A model generated the notes under the pieces. That model saw only the letters and a program-made list of their open reading frames with translations, was not told the DNA's origin and did no database searches. Made by a program: the position numbers and the translations under genes. Shown here piece by piece: positions 25,921 through 34,626 of a stretch of DNA of 46,380 nt. Location of the stretch: the NCBI GenBank assembly GCA_903843135.1, contig CAIMOS010000219.1:1-46380 (forward strand), in the 5' to 3' direction. Each line of letters starts with the position of its first letter. Position 1 is the stretch's first letter. The DNA is from an uncultured Ignavibacteriales bacterium. GTDB taxonomy: Bacteria > Bacteroidota > Ignavibacteria > Ignavibacteriales > Ignavibacteriaceae.

Positions 25921-26023
25921 TAACTTCTATTCATTTATTACAATTGAGCATTAAATATAAAGATAATTGCTTTACACTGTCAGTGTAAATTGATGGTACC
26001 GGAAACGCAGAAACTACTGCCTG
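25921..26023. other. Intergenic region upstream of porX
   Basis: This 103-bp spacer lies between the end of the cbb3 assembly operon and porX, both on the minus strand. It contains the 19-bp palindrome listed separately. The stretch between the palindrome and the porX ATG is very AT-rich and is the likely promoter position. No clear terminator for the cbb3 operon is present. Confidence 0.5.
25971..25989. promoter_or_regulatory. Perfect 19-bp palindrome (operator candidate) before porX
   Basis: TTTACACTG-T-CAGTGTAAA has perfect 9-base arms around a single central base. It lies 51 bases upstream of the porX ATG. No T-tract follows on the minus strand, so a terminator is unlikely. The size and symmetry fit a site for a dimeric repressor or activator. 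No matching regulator is encoded next to it. Confidence 0.6.
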
Positions 26024-26728
26024 TCAGGGCTCATCGCAGCAAGATGGCGGGGCTTCTTTTTTGATTTCCGGACTTATCATCGGTATGCCGAGATTAAGTC
26101 CGCGAAGAATGAAGAGGACAGCAAGGATAACAGAAAAAACGGGGACAAGCTTCCTGTAGTTAAATCTATTTTTCAAAAGTTTAGGAAGACTGGAAACAAC
26201 CAAAAGCGAAGGGATTGTACCAAGTCCGAAAAGGCCCATAAAGATCACTGCTTCATAAACCGATCCCAGCGCGACCGCCGCGCCTACTCCGAGATAAACA
26301 AAACCGCACGGCAGAAATCCGTTTGCGATTCCTACAAGGAACATTCCCAGGTTCCCGCGGTACCTGAACATCCTGCCGAGAAATTTAGTAAAGATATTTT
26401 TTAGACCGGTGACAAACGGAAGAGCTGAAAATTTTACTTTAAGCTTAGATGGGATAATAAAGTAGATAAGAATCGCAACACCGAATCCGACAGATAATGC
26501 CTGCTGAGAAGTAAATATTTTAAGTCCTTCGCCAAGATATCCGAAAACCAGTCCGAAGATCATATAAGTAAAAACTCGGCCGAGGTTATACAGCAGCCTG
26601 CCAGTGAAAAAACTTACTTTGCTCTCCTCTTTTATGGGCAATGCTAAAGCAATAGGTCCGCACATCCCGATGCAGTGCATACTTCCCAATAATCCCATTA
26701 CAAGGCCGCTCATCAAGTGCATCATCAA
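26024..26728 (-). CDS. COG2836 / TauE-SafE-like membrane protein of cbb3 assembly cluster
   Basis: The 234-residue protein has about six hydrophobic segments. The first holds SMHCIGMCGP (C19 and C23), and the C-terminus ends with paired cysteines (PSCCDEP), so a metal-handling role is plausible. Members of this family (COG2836) are annotated as sulfite-exporter-like and are often found at the end of ccoGHI clusters, where a part in copper delivery or c-type cytochrome maturation has been suggested but not settled. It is the last gene of the operon, 6 bases after ccoH. Transport of copper or thiol electrons is inference. Confidence 0.85.
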   Translation of the reverse strand: MMMHLMSGLVMGLLGSMHCIGMCGPIALALPIKEESKVSFFTGRLLYNLGRVFTYMIFGLVFGYLGEGLKIFTSQQALSVGFGVAILIYFIIPSKLKVKFSALPFVTGLKNIFTKFLGRMFRYRGNLGMFLVGIANGFLPCGFVYLGVGAAVALGSVYEAVIFMGLFGLGTIPSLLVVSSLPKLLKNRFNYRKLVPVFSVILAVLFILRGLNLGIPMISPEIKKEAPPSCCDEP

Positions 26729-26734
26729 AATTCT

Positions 26735-27184
26735 CTAATTGATAAATATATCAGTTTTTTCAAGATAGTCTTTCCCTTCAAGTGTCCAGTCTGCGACAAC
26801 CCGCCATAATCCTTTTTCAAAATTATTAAGCGCAATCACTTGCCTGCCTGCCGGGTCAATTTCCAATTTATAAAATTTGTCTTTTGAAGAATCGGAAGGA
26901 CGATACAAATGGATTTTACCGCTGACTCCGCTCAAATTCAGGCCGGACGGTAATGAAATGCTTAACAGATTACCTTCATATTCAATTTTAACAGGAACGC
27001 TGAGCCCGTTCGAATTATTCTGCTTATCAATTTCCTTCTGGTAGATCAGCTCTTTCTCATAATAATTGTCCGTTACGAGGTCAACTTTCTGCCCGAAAGC
27101 TATATAGAGAACTATACCGTTCAGGATAAAAAACAGAATAATTGCAATTACAATACCTGTCCCCCAACTTATCTGCTTAGCCAT
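26735..27184 (-). CDS. ccoH: CcoH/FixH, cbb3 oxidase assembly protein
   Basis: The 149-residue protein has one N-terminal membrane helix (about 8-31) and an extracytoplasmic domain of about 110 residues. The VDLVTDNYYEKELIYQKEIDKQ segment region after the helix is typical of FixH. FixH proteins stay with cbb3 oxidase assembly intermediates and may help insert or deliver metal. The gene directly abuts the ccoG stop codon. Assignment rests on this motif, size and position within the operon. Confidence 0.92.
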   Translation of the reverse strand: MAKQISWGTGIVIAIILFFILNGIVLYIAFGQKVDLVTDNYYEKELIYQKEIDKQNNSNGLSVPVKIEYEGNLLSISLPSGLNLSGVSGKIHLYRPSDSSKDKFYKLEIDPAGRQVIALNNFEKGLWRVVADWTLEGKDYLEKTDIFIN

Positions 27185-28588
27185 TTACTTAACTCCCGGC
27201 TGACCCAAAAAGGTCGATTTAATTGAAGCGATCTCTTTACCATTACTCATCACCCCGACTACAATCGGTGTATTCATTCTTTTAATTTTATCTTTATCGA
27301 TCACAAGCATAAACTTGCCTTCATAAATTCCCTGGGGCCCGAGTTTATAATCATTCCCGATCGGAATTATCTCCGCCTGCAGGTTTTTAACCTTAACTTC
27401 GAATGCGACATCATTAAAAGTTTTATTTACAACATTAATATTGTAAAGGTTACTTATCTTATTTCCGGGTTGTTCCTGGTAGAGCATCCCGGGCGTCCTG
27501 AGCACATTCACTGAAAAATCGGCACGAGTGATCAGGAAGAACGAAAATACGCAAACAATCAGAAACAAAAGGAAAGTATAACTCATAATGCGCGGCGTGA
27601 ACTTGAAGGGGAGCTTCTGTTCGATTCCGCTCAAAGAGGCATAACGCACCAGCCCGCGCGGCTTTTTGATCTTATCCATCACATTATCGCAGGCGTCAAT
27701 ACAGGCTGTGCAGTTCACGCATTCAAGCTGAACGCCGTTTCTGATATCAATGCCGGTAGGACAGACGTCAACGCACAAAGCGCAGTCAATACAGTCGCCG
27801 TTAGAACTGTCTTCCGCTTTCTTTAACTTGCCGCGGGGTTCCCCTCTTACGTGATCGTATGCGACTACGAGGGAGTTCTTATCAAGCAATACTCCCTGAA
27901 GCCTGCCATACGGACAAACAATCGTACAAGCCTGTTCGCGGAACCAGGCAAAGACGAAATAAAATGCGACGGAGAAAATTGTGATTGCGGTCAGTCCTGA
28001 CAGATGCCGGGCCGGCGGGTCAGTTATTATCTTATATAATTCGTCAACTCCGATGATGTACGAAAGGAACAAATTCGCTATTAAGAACGAAAGGGAGAAA
28101 AATATAATATTTTTGCCCCCTTTCTTCAAAATCTTTTCGCTGTTCCAGGGCATCTCATCGAGCTGCCTCTGCTTATTAGCATCACCCTCAATAAAGTATT
28201 CTATTTTTCTAAATACAAGTTCCAGAAAAACCGTTTGAGGACAGGCCCATCCGCAGAACACCCGGCCGTACACAGCGGTGAACAGGAAAATAAAAATAAT
28301 CGTGGCGATGAATCCCAGCAAGAAAATATAAAAATCGTGCGGGCCGAAAGGTACCGCGAAGATTACAAACTTTCTCTCCAGAAGATTCAGCATTATGAAC
28401 GGATGCCCGTTTATTTTTATAAACGGCGCGCCGAACAGGAAGAGGAGGAGAAACCAGCTTACAATCGTCCGGGCCGTATAAAAACGCCCGGACGGTTTTT
28501 TCGGATATACCCAAACACGCTTGCCTGCATCATTAACAGTACTGAGACTGTTACGAAAATTTTTACTTTCCTGAGAAGATTCTGACAT
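27185..28588 (-). CDS. ccoG: CcoG/FixG, cbb3 accessory iron-sulfur protein
   Basis: The 467-residue membrane protein has about five hydrophobic segments. An FCGWACPQTVFLE motif lies near residue 111, and a ferredoxin-like pair of [4Fe-4S] motifs near 265-310 (CIDCALCVDVCPTG and CVNCTACIDACD). The C-terminal part is an Ig-like periplasmic domain. CcoG has been described as a Cu(II) reductase that helps supply Cu(I) to the oxidase together with CcoI. It lies between ccoP and ccoH, the usual order. The full family length is present with no sign of truncation. Confidence 0.96.
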   Translation of the reverse strand: MSESSQESKNFRNSLSTVNDAGKRVWVYPKKPSGRFYTARTIVSWFLLLFLFGAPFIKINGHPFIMLNLLERKFVIFAVPFGPHDFYIFLLGFIATIIFIFLFTAVYGRVFCGWACPQTVFLELVFRKIEYFIEGDANKQRQLDEMPWNSEKILKKGGKNIIFFSLSFLIANLFLSYIIGVDELYKIITDPPARHLSGLTAITIFSVAFYFVFAWFREQACTIVCPYGRLQGVLLDKNSLVVAYDHVRGEPRGKLKKAEDSSNGDCIDCALCVDVCPTGIDIRNGVQLECVNCTACIDACDNVMDKIKKPRGLVRYASLSGIEQKLPFKFTPRIMSYTFLLFLIVCVFSFFLITRADFSVNVLRTPGMLYQEQPGNKISNLYNINVVNKTFNDVAFEVKVKNLQAEIIPIGNDYKLGPQGIYEGKFMLVIDKDKIKRMNTPIVVGVMSNGKEIASIKSTFLGQPGVK

Positions 28589-28611
28589 TACTGCAACTCT
28601 TTAGAACTAAT

Positions 28612-29445
28612 TTATATTTGATTCGTTTTTACGGAATCGGATTCAACATATTTATCTCCCTGGGGAGCTTTTGGATTAGGAGGGTTCGTGCCCTTAAGCG
28701 AGAGAATATAACTTCCAACATCCTGCATCTGAGCGGGGCTCAGCTGTGATTTCCAGGAAATCATTCCCTTCTCAATTACGCCGTTCTTTATGATTTTGTA
28801 TACATTCTTTATTCCGCCGCCGTGGATCCAGAAATCGTCGGTCATATTCGGCCCTACAAGGCCCTCACCTTTTTGTCCGTGGCACGCCGCGCAGTTTTTG
28901 ATAAAAATATCTTTACCGCTTGACAGCGCTCCTGCATCAGTAAGAGCTGTTACTGTCTCTTCAGTAATCGCGGGACCGGAAGCATTTGCCGCTAACTGTG
29001 CCTGAGCAAACTCAACTTCCTGAACATACTCCTGTGCCGATGACGGACCGGAATTGAAGACGTGATAATGAAGCATATATACAAATCCGAAGACTATCGT
29101 AGCATAAAACAGATACAGCCACCACGGAGGCAGACTGTTATCAAGTTCTTTAATTCCGTCATAATTGTGATCAAGAATTATCGAATCTTCTTTTTCAATA
29201 GGTGTACTGCCGGTAAGTTTATGCATAAACACGGCAATAAACCTTTTCAACGCGCTCGACTCGTCCGCTGCATCGTGCCAAAGCAGGAAAACGAGGAACA
29301 CCATTATCAGAACGATAGCAAGTATAATTACTTCTATTTCGAATAACGATACGAGATTGGCCCCGGTCTCTTCTGCGAGCGCTGTACCTGCAGAAAAAAT
29401 AAAACCAAAAACCGTAAGCACCAGGTTTTTAAAGATATTATTCAT
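28612..29445 (-). CDS. ccoP: cbb3 oxidase subunit III CcoP, single-heme type
   Basis: The encoded protein (277 residues from the chosen ATG) has a signal-like first helix, a second membrane region, the IKELDNSLPPWWLYLFY motif before a further helix, and one C-terminal cytochrome c domain with the heme site CAACHGQKGEG. Only one CxxCH is present, whereas classical proteobacterial CcoP has two. It passes electrons from soluble cytochrome c toward CcoO. I take the ATG at 29443-29445 (MNNIFKN) because AAAGGAAA stands just before it; a start at 29466 would add seven residues. It overlaps ccoQ by eight bases. Confidence 0.93.
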   Translation of the reverse strand: MNNIFKNLVLTVFGFIFSAGTALAEETGANLVSLFEIEVIILAIVLIMVFLVFLLWHDAADESSALKRFIAVFMHKLTGSTPIEKEDSIILDHNYDGIKELDNSLPPWWLYLFYATIVFGFVYMLHYHVFNSGPSSAQEYVQEVEFAQAQLAANASGPAITEETVTALTDAGALSSGKDIFIKNCAACHGQKGEGLVGPNMTDDFWIHGGGIKNVYKIIKNGVIEKGMISWKSQLSPAQMQDVGSYILSLKGTNPPNPKAPQGDKYVESDSVKTNQI

Positions 29446-29635
29446 TTTTATTTCCTTTAAAATCATTTATTGTTTCATCAGATTTCAGCGGTAAATGCCT
29501 CATCTTGTCGATATAGCTCCTGTCAATTTTTACAACCCAAACAATACAGGCAGCAAAAAACAGGACAAAGATTACAAGGCCTACCACCGGATATATTTCG
29601 ATACCATCAATAGATGAGAGAATATCTCTGATCAT
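29438..29635 (-). CDS. ccoQ: CcoQ/FixQ-like small cbb3 subunit
   Basis: The 65-residue protein has a single membrane helix (about 16-36, YPVVGLVIFVLFFAACIVWV) and a charged cytoplasmic tail containing KIDRSYIDKMRHLPL, as in CcoQ. CcoQ helps keep CcoP in the cbb3 complex. It lies between ccoNO (6-base gap) and ccoP (8-base overlap), the standard place. Small size makes recognition depend partly on context, but both pattern and position agree. Confidence 0.88.
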   Translation of the reverse strand: MIRDILSSIDGIEIYPVVGLVIFVLFFAACIVWVVKIDRSYIDKMRHLPLKSDETINDFKGNKNE

Positions 29636-29641
29636 CTTGGT

Positions 29642-31762
29642 CTACCTTGCGGCTGCTTTATTTGCTTTAATATCTGTACCGAGGCGCTGCAGATATGCTA
29701 TCATAGCAATCAGTTCCCTGTCGCTGTCTATCGGAACGCCGGCCCTCTGCAGATCCTGGGCGATTTCATTCGCCTGCTTCGCGAGCAGATCGTTCGCAAC
29801 GTTTTCGAATCCTTCGGGATAAGGAACTCCTACTGTTCTGAGTGCGGAGATCTTATCGGACGTGGTAGAAATATCAAGAGCATTTTCGGCCAGCCACGGA
29901 TAGGGCGGCATTATCGATCCCGGAGACATTGTGCGCGGATCGTTCATATGATGATAGTGCCAGACATTCGGGTATTTTTTACCCACCCGGTGAAGATCCG
30001 GGCCCGTACGCTTCGATCCCCAGAGGAACGGGTGATCGTAAACATACTCGCCTGCTTTTGAGTATTCGCCGTATCTTTCGGTTTCAGAGCGGAAAGGCCT
30101 TACGAGCTGTGAGTGGCAAGTATAGCAGCCTTCACGGATGTAGAGGTCACGGCCCTGCAATTCAAGCGGAGTATACGGCTTTACTGACGCAATAGTGGGA
30201 ATGTTGCTTTTAATTACAAATGTCGGAATTATCTCAACAATTCCTCCGATAAGAATGGCCACTACAGCGAGAATCGTAAACTGTACCGGTTTACTTTCAA
30301 GCCAGTAGTGGTTTTTCTTTTCTGCCTTCTCTGCTTTCGGAAGCGCCGGCGCCTGAACTTCTTCTTCCGGTACAAACTCACCCTGCTTCGCGGTTTTGAT
30401 AAGATTAAATACCATAACGCATAAACCTACTATAAACAGGAAGCCGCCGAATGCCCTGAGCACATACATCGGCAATATCTGAAGCACCGTTTCAAGGAAG
30501 TTCGGGTACTGCAAAGTCCCTTCAGGAGTGAACTGTTTCCACATAAGTGACTGCGTTAAACCGCCCCAGTACATTGAGGAAGCATAAAATACAATTCCTA
30601 TAAAACCGGTCCAGAAATGGAAATTCGCAAGTTTCTTTGAATATAATTCGGTGTTCCAGAGTTTTGGCACCAGCCAGTAAAGAATACCGAAAGTCAGAAA
30701 TCCGTTCCATCCCAACGCGCCGACGTGAACGTGTCCGATGATCCAGTCTGTAAAGTGCGTAAGCGCATTGAGGTTTTTCAGCGATAACATCGGGCCTTCG
30801 AATGTTGACATACCGTAAGCGGTAACCGCAACAACCATAAATTTAAGAACCGGACTCTCCCGGACTTTATCCCACGCGCCTCTGAGGGTCAGCAAACCGT
30901 TGATCATACCGCCCCAGGAAGGAGCTATCAGCATCAATGAAAATACTGTCCCGAGTGACTGTGCCCAGTCCGGTAACGCGCTGTAAAGCAAGTGGTGCGG
31001 ACCTGCCCAGATATAAAGAAAGATGAGTGACCAGAAGTGGATAATGGATAACCGGTAAGAATAAACCGGCCTTTCGGCGGCTTTTGGCAAAAAGTAATAC
31101 ATCAAACCGAGATAAGGTGTTGTAAGGAAAAATGCAACCGCATTATGCCCGTACCACCACTGAACGAGGGCGTCCTGAACACCCGCATAAACCGAGTAAC
31201 TCTTAAAAAGGTTTACCGGAATTTCAATTGAGTTAACAATATGAAGAACGGCTACGGTAACGATAGTGGCAAGGTAGAACCAAATAGCCACATACATATG
31301 CCTCTCTCTTCTTTTAATGAGCGTACCGATAAGATTGATTCCGAATATTACCCAGACAACCGCAATCAGGATGTCTATCGGCCATTCCAGTTCAGCGTAC
31401 TCTTTGCTGGATGTAATTCCGGCAACCAGAGTGACCGCGGCAAGCACGATGATGAGCTGCCAGCCCCAGAAATGAAGTTTAGAAAGCAAATCGCTGAACA
31501 TTCTCGCTTTGGTAAGCCTCTGCAGCGAATAATAGATTCCCATAAAAATACCGTTTCCGACAAACGCGAATATCACTGCGTTTGTATGAAGCGGCCGCAG
31601 TCTTCCGTATGTTGTATACGGCAGGCCAAAGCTCAATTCAGGGATCAGCAATTGAAGGGCAATCAATAAACCGACGATCATACCGACAACTGCCCAGAAA
31701 GCCGTAGCAATTGTAAAGAGCCTTACGATTTTATTATCGTAACGAAAAGTCTCTAATTGCAT
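29642..31762 (-). CDS. ccoNO: cbb3-type cytochrome c oxidase, fused CcoN-CcoO
   Basis: The 706-residue fusion has an N-terminal CcoN part (about 1-475, twelve or so helices) with the histidine ligands of the heme b/heme b3-CuB centre, for example RPLHTNAVIF, WWYGHNAVAFF, WAGPHHLLYSALPDWAQ and DWIIGHVHVGALGWNG. A linker and a new membrane helix (about 490-515) follow, then the CcoO part with one c-type heme site CYTCH at 546-550 and later methionines (MSPGSIMPPYPW). It reduces O2 to water with high affinity at the inner membrane. CcoN and CcoO are separate proteins in Proteobacteria; the fused form is known in Bacteroidota relatives. It overlaps ccoS by one base. Confidence 0.97.
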   Translation of the reverse strand: MQLETFRYDNKIVRLFTIATAFWAVVGMIVGLLIALQLLIPELSFGLPYTTYGRLRPLHTNAVIFAFVGNGIFMGIYYSLQRLTKARMFSDLLSKLHFWGWQLIIVLAAVTLVAGITSSKEYAELEWPIDILIAVVWVIFGINLIGTLIKRRERHMYVAIWFYLATIVTVAVLHIVNSIEIPVNLFKSYSVYAGVQDALVQWWYGHNAVAFFLTTPYLGLMYYFLPKAAERPVYSYRLSIIHFWSLIFLYIWAGPHHLLYSALPDWAQSLGTVFSLMLIAPSWGGMINGLLTLRGAWDKVRESPVLKFMVVAVTAYGMSTFEGPMLSLKNLNALTHFTDWIIGHVHVGALGWNGFLTFGILYWLVPKLWNTELYSKKLANFHFWTGFIGIVFYASSMYWGGLTQSLMWKQFTPEGTLQYPNFLETVLQILPMYVLRAFGGFLFIVGLCVMVFNLIKTAKQGEFVPEEEVQAPALPKAEKAEKKNHYWLESKPVQFTILAVVAILIGGIVEIIPTFVIKSNIPTIASVKPYTPLELQGRDLYIREGCYTCHSQLVRPFRSETERYGEYSKAGEYVYDHPFLWGSKRTGPDLHRVGKKYPNVWHYHHMNDPRTMSPGSIMPPYPWLAENALDISTTSDKISALRTVGVPYPEGFENVANDLLAKQANEIAQDLQRAGVPIDSDRELIAMIAYLQRLGTDIKANKAAAR

Positions 31763-31953
31763 TATGAGTTCTCCTTGTGGATGTTACTGTTACTTGTACT
31801 ATTTTCTTGTTTTGTTTTATCTTCAAAAAGTATGCGTACTGACGGAGTATATTTATCATCAAACTGGCCTGAACGGACAGAGATCAGAAAGGCTATAAGA
31901 AAACCGACGGCGACGATCAGGCTGGCTGCTATAAGAATAACGATTACACTCAT
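31762..31953 (-). CDS. ccoS: CcoS, cbb3 oxidase assembly protein
   Basis: The 63-residue protein has one membrane helix (about 3-26) followed by SGQFDDKYTPSVRILFED, the recognisable CcoS motif (GQFDD). CcoS is required for cofactor insertion, probably heme b and copper, into CcoN. It is joined to ccoI upstream and ccoNO downstream by TAATG overlaps, so the three are tightly coupled. Confidence 0.95.
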   Translation of the reverse strand: MSVIVILIAASLIVAVGFLIAFLISVRSGQFDDKYTPSVRILFEDKTKQENSTSNSNIHKENS

Positions 31954-34385
31954 TAAAGCAGTGACTTCTTTTTTGCAAAATAGGTTGTGAGAAATACGGT
32001 AAGGACTATAACCGTAACTGAACTTGCCGGCATAAGTATCGCGGCAAATAACGGCGATAAATTTCCGGTCACGGCTACTGTCACACCGATGGTGTTGTAT
32101 ATTGCTGAGATCAGAAAGCTGAATTTGATTATTTTCAACGTCGTTGCCGAGAATTCGATAAATTCTCCGAACCTCGGCAAACTGTCGCCTTTAATTATTG
32201 CATCGCTCGCAGGTGTAAAATTTGAAATATCATCCACGACCGAGATGCCGACATCCCCCGCTGCGAGCGCGCCCGCATCATTTAATCCATCGCCCAGCAT
32301 AATCACTTTCCGGCCCTGATTTTTCAAACCTTTAATAAAATTTAATTTATCGAAAGGGCTTTGATCAAATAATAAATTCTCGTCGCTGCCGAAAACAGTT
32401 TTGAGTTTGGATCTTTCGCTTTCGTTATCACCGGATATCAGGTGAAGTGTGAAGCGCTTTTTAAGTTTATCGACCAGACTGCCGATACCCTCACGGTAGA
32501 CATTGCGAAAGACATATCTCCCTTTAAGATTTCCGGCAATAGTGAGAAAAACAACTGTACTTTTCCAATTGTTGGATTCTTCCTGTTTTTCCGGGTTATC
32601 TATACTTTCGGTATGGTGAAACAGCTTCAGGCTGCCGAGGGTGACCTTTTTATCTTCGACTTCTGCGGTTATTCCAAGCCCCGCTTTTTCAGAAAAATTA
32701 CGGACCGGGAATACCCTGATTCCGTTCATACTGTCGATTATCTTACGGCTAAGAGGATGAAGAGAATTTTTCGCGACGGATTTTACGAGCGCTTTTTCAT
32801 ATGTTGTGAGATGGTCTCCCTCATACTCAACTGCCATTCTTCCGGTCTCAGTCAGTGTTCCGGTCTTGTCAAATACGATTGTGTCCGACTTCGCGAGCCG
32901 TTCAACGATCCTTGTATGCTTTATGTAAAAATTATTTCTGCTGAGAATCCTTAACGTATTTCCAAGCGCAAATGGTGTTGAAAGAGCCAGTGCACAGGGG
33001 CAGGCAATTATCAGCACTGAAGTAAACACGCTGACTGCAGTCGCCCCGTCAAGGAATGCCCAGTAAACGGCAGATCCGAACGCAATAGCCAGCAGAATAT
33101 ATGTAAAATATTTGCTGACGGTATTCGAAAATTCCGTAATATTTGAATCGTACTCTTTGCTGAAAGAATTGTCGTTCCATAGCTGCGTGAGATAGCTTTG
33201 AGAAACTTCTTTTGTGACTTCCAGTTCAATCACTCCCCCTACCTGCTTACCACCTGCGTAGATATATTCTCCCGGCACTTTCCCGACAGGCGTCGATTCT
33301 CCGGTAACAAAACTGTAATCTATATTCCCTTCACCGTTGAACAGGATCGAATCAGCCGGAATGAGTTCGTTGTTCCTGATCAGAAGCCTGTCTCCGGCTT
33401 TGATGTTCGAAAGAGGAATAGTCGTTTCCTCGTTCTTCTTTATAACGGTCACACTGACCGGGAAATATGATCTGTAATTTCTTTCAAAGTTCAGCGCCTC
33501 GAAAGTTTTTCTTTGAAACAGTTTACCGAGCAAAAGGAAAAATAAAAGCCCGGCGAATGAATCCATATATCCCATCCCTGTGCCTGCGATGATCTCGTAT
33601 ACACTCCTGGCGAAAAGTGCGATGATTCCCAGCGACAACGGAAAATCAATATTTATGATACCGCTTTTAAGGCTTTTGTATGCGGATGAAAAGTACTCAG
33701 TACTGCAATAAAAAAATACGGGAAGCGAGAGCAATAAACTTACATAGCGAAAATAAAAAGCAATTGTATCGCTGCCGGCGTCCAGTGACAAATATTCAGG
33801 GAAGCTCAGCATCATTATGTTGCCAAAACTGAACCCCGCGATTCCGACCTTGTAATAAAGGCTTCTCAGGTATTTTGAATCGTTTCTCTCTTCAGCGTCC
33901 TCAAGGGTGATATTAGGTTCGTAACCAACAGATGTCAAAATCTCGGCAACCTGCCTGAGGGAGACACTTTTATGAAGGAATGTAAGGCTTACAGTTTTGG
34001 CGAGAAAATTGACTTTGCTTTCGGTAATGTTCGGATTGATCTTGTAAATGTTTTCGAGCAGCCATATACAGGAGCTGCAGTGCATAGATGGGATGAATAA
34101 CGTCACCCTGCTGATGTTTGAATCTTTATATTTAACGATCGAGCCGGCAAGCTGTTCATCATCAAGGAAAGCAAATTTTTTGCCTGTAGGAAGTTCTTTA
34201 ACTTTTACGCCGGGATTCTGTTCAATCGCGTAATAGTTACACATATCATTCTGATTCAGAACCTGGTAAACTATCTTGCAGCCCTCACAGCAAAAATTGA
34301 GACCATTATGGGCAATACGGTCATCATCACAGTCCTCACCACAGTGATAACAGGAAATACCATTGGCCTTAATTGTTTCGAACAT
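31953..34385 (-). CDS. ccoI: CcoI/FixI copper-translocating P1B-type ATPase
   Basis: This P-type ATPase of 810 residues starts with a cysteine-rich segment (CYHCGEDC ... FCCEGCKIVY, about 12-40), then a heavy-metal-associated domain with MHCSSCIWLLENI. The transport motif CPCALALSTP lies in the membrane region, with phosphorylation site DKTGTLTE and hinge GDGLNDAGAL. It exports Cu(I) to the periplasmic side for CuB assembly in cbb3 oxidase. I take the ATG at 34383-34385; a TTG directly before it would add one residue. It is the first gene of the operon, so its promoter should lie in 34386-34626. Confidence 0.96.
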   Translation of the reverse strand: MFETIKANGISCYHCGEDCDDDRIAHNGLNFCCEGCKIVYQVLNQNDMCNYYAIEQNPGVKVKELPTGKKFAFLDDEQLAGSIVKYKDSNISRVTLFIPSMHCSSCIWLLENIYKINPNITESKVNFLAKTVSLTFLHKSVSLRQVAEILTSVGYEPNITLEDAEERNDSKYLRSLYYKVGIAGFSFGNIMMLSFPEYLSLDAGSDTIAFYFRYVSLLLSLPVFFYCSTEYFSSAYKSLKSGIINIDFPLSLGIIALFARSVYEIIAGTGMGYMDSFAGLLFFLLLGKLFQRKTFEALNFERNYRSYFPVSVTVIKKNEETTIPLSNIKAGDRLLIRNNELIPADSILFNGEGNIDYSFVTGESTPVGKVPGEYIYAGGKQVGGVIELEVTKEVSQSYLTQLWNDNSFSKEYDSNITEFSNTVSKYFTYILLAIAFGSAVYWAFLDGATAVSVFTSVLIIACPCALALSTPFALGNTLRILSRNNFYIKHTRIVERLAKSDTIVFDKTGTLTETGRMAVEYEGDHLTTYEKALVKSVAKNSLHPLSRKIIDSMNGIRVFPVRNFSEKAGLGITAEVEDKKVTLGSLKLFHHTESIDNPEKQEESNNWKSTVVFLTIAGNLKGRYVFRNVYREGIGSLVDKLKKRFTLHLISGDNESERSKLKTVFGSDENLLFDQSPFDKLNFIKGLKNQGRKVIMLGDGLNDAGALAAGDVGISVVDDISNFTPASDAIIKGDSLPRFGEFIEFSATTLKIIKFSFLISAIYNTIGVTVAVTGNLSPLFAAILMPASSVTVIVLTVFLTTYFAKKKSLL

Positions 34386-34626
34386 CAATAATTGCTAGAG
34401 TAAATAGTTATTAAAAATATATTTTGCCTAAGAAAATAATATGCATTTATTATGCCAGCATTTTAAATAATGTGCCATCAAATATTGCCTAATAACACAT
34501 ATTTCTCCTTACAGCAGACCTTGGTACACCTTTTATTTTTAAGATTGACAATATAAGAAATTAATTTTCTAAATCGCGAGAATGAAAGTAATTTTTTTCA
34601 TTTATAACAGCCCCGAAACTCTGCTA
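34386..34626. other. Intergenic region upstream of the cbb3 operon
   Basis: This 241-bp AT-rich stretch has no gene. It should hold the promoter of the ccoI-to-COG2836 operon and the end of the thioredoxin transcript. A sigma-54-like element is listed separately. An AT-rich inverted repeat (minus strand AATGAAA ... TTTCATT, near 34580-34601) follows the thioredoxin gene but is a poor terminator. No FNR/ANR palindrome (TTGAT-N4-ATCAA) was found. Confidence 0.5.
34441..34457 (-). promoter_or_regulatory. Sigma-54-like -24/-12 element upstream of ccoI
   Basis: The minus strand reads TGGCATAATAAATGCAT. GG and GC stand at the right distance for a sigma-54 promoter (TGGCAC-N5-TTGCA), with T for C in the -24 block and A for T in the -12 block. 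Transcription would begin near 34431, about 46 bases before the ccoI ATG. Chance occurrence in AT-rich DNA cannot be excluded. Confidence 0.35.

Noticed and set aside
34540-34575. Plus-strand TTGACA-like -35 box in the cbb3 upstream region
   Set aside because: No plus-strand gene follows; the match is probably chance in AT-rich DNA.
34386-34626. FNR/ANR site for the cbb3 operon
   Set aside because: Expected from other organisms, but no TTGAT-N4-ATCAA palindrome is present.
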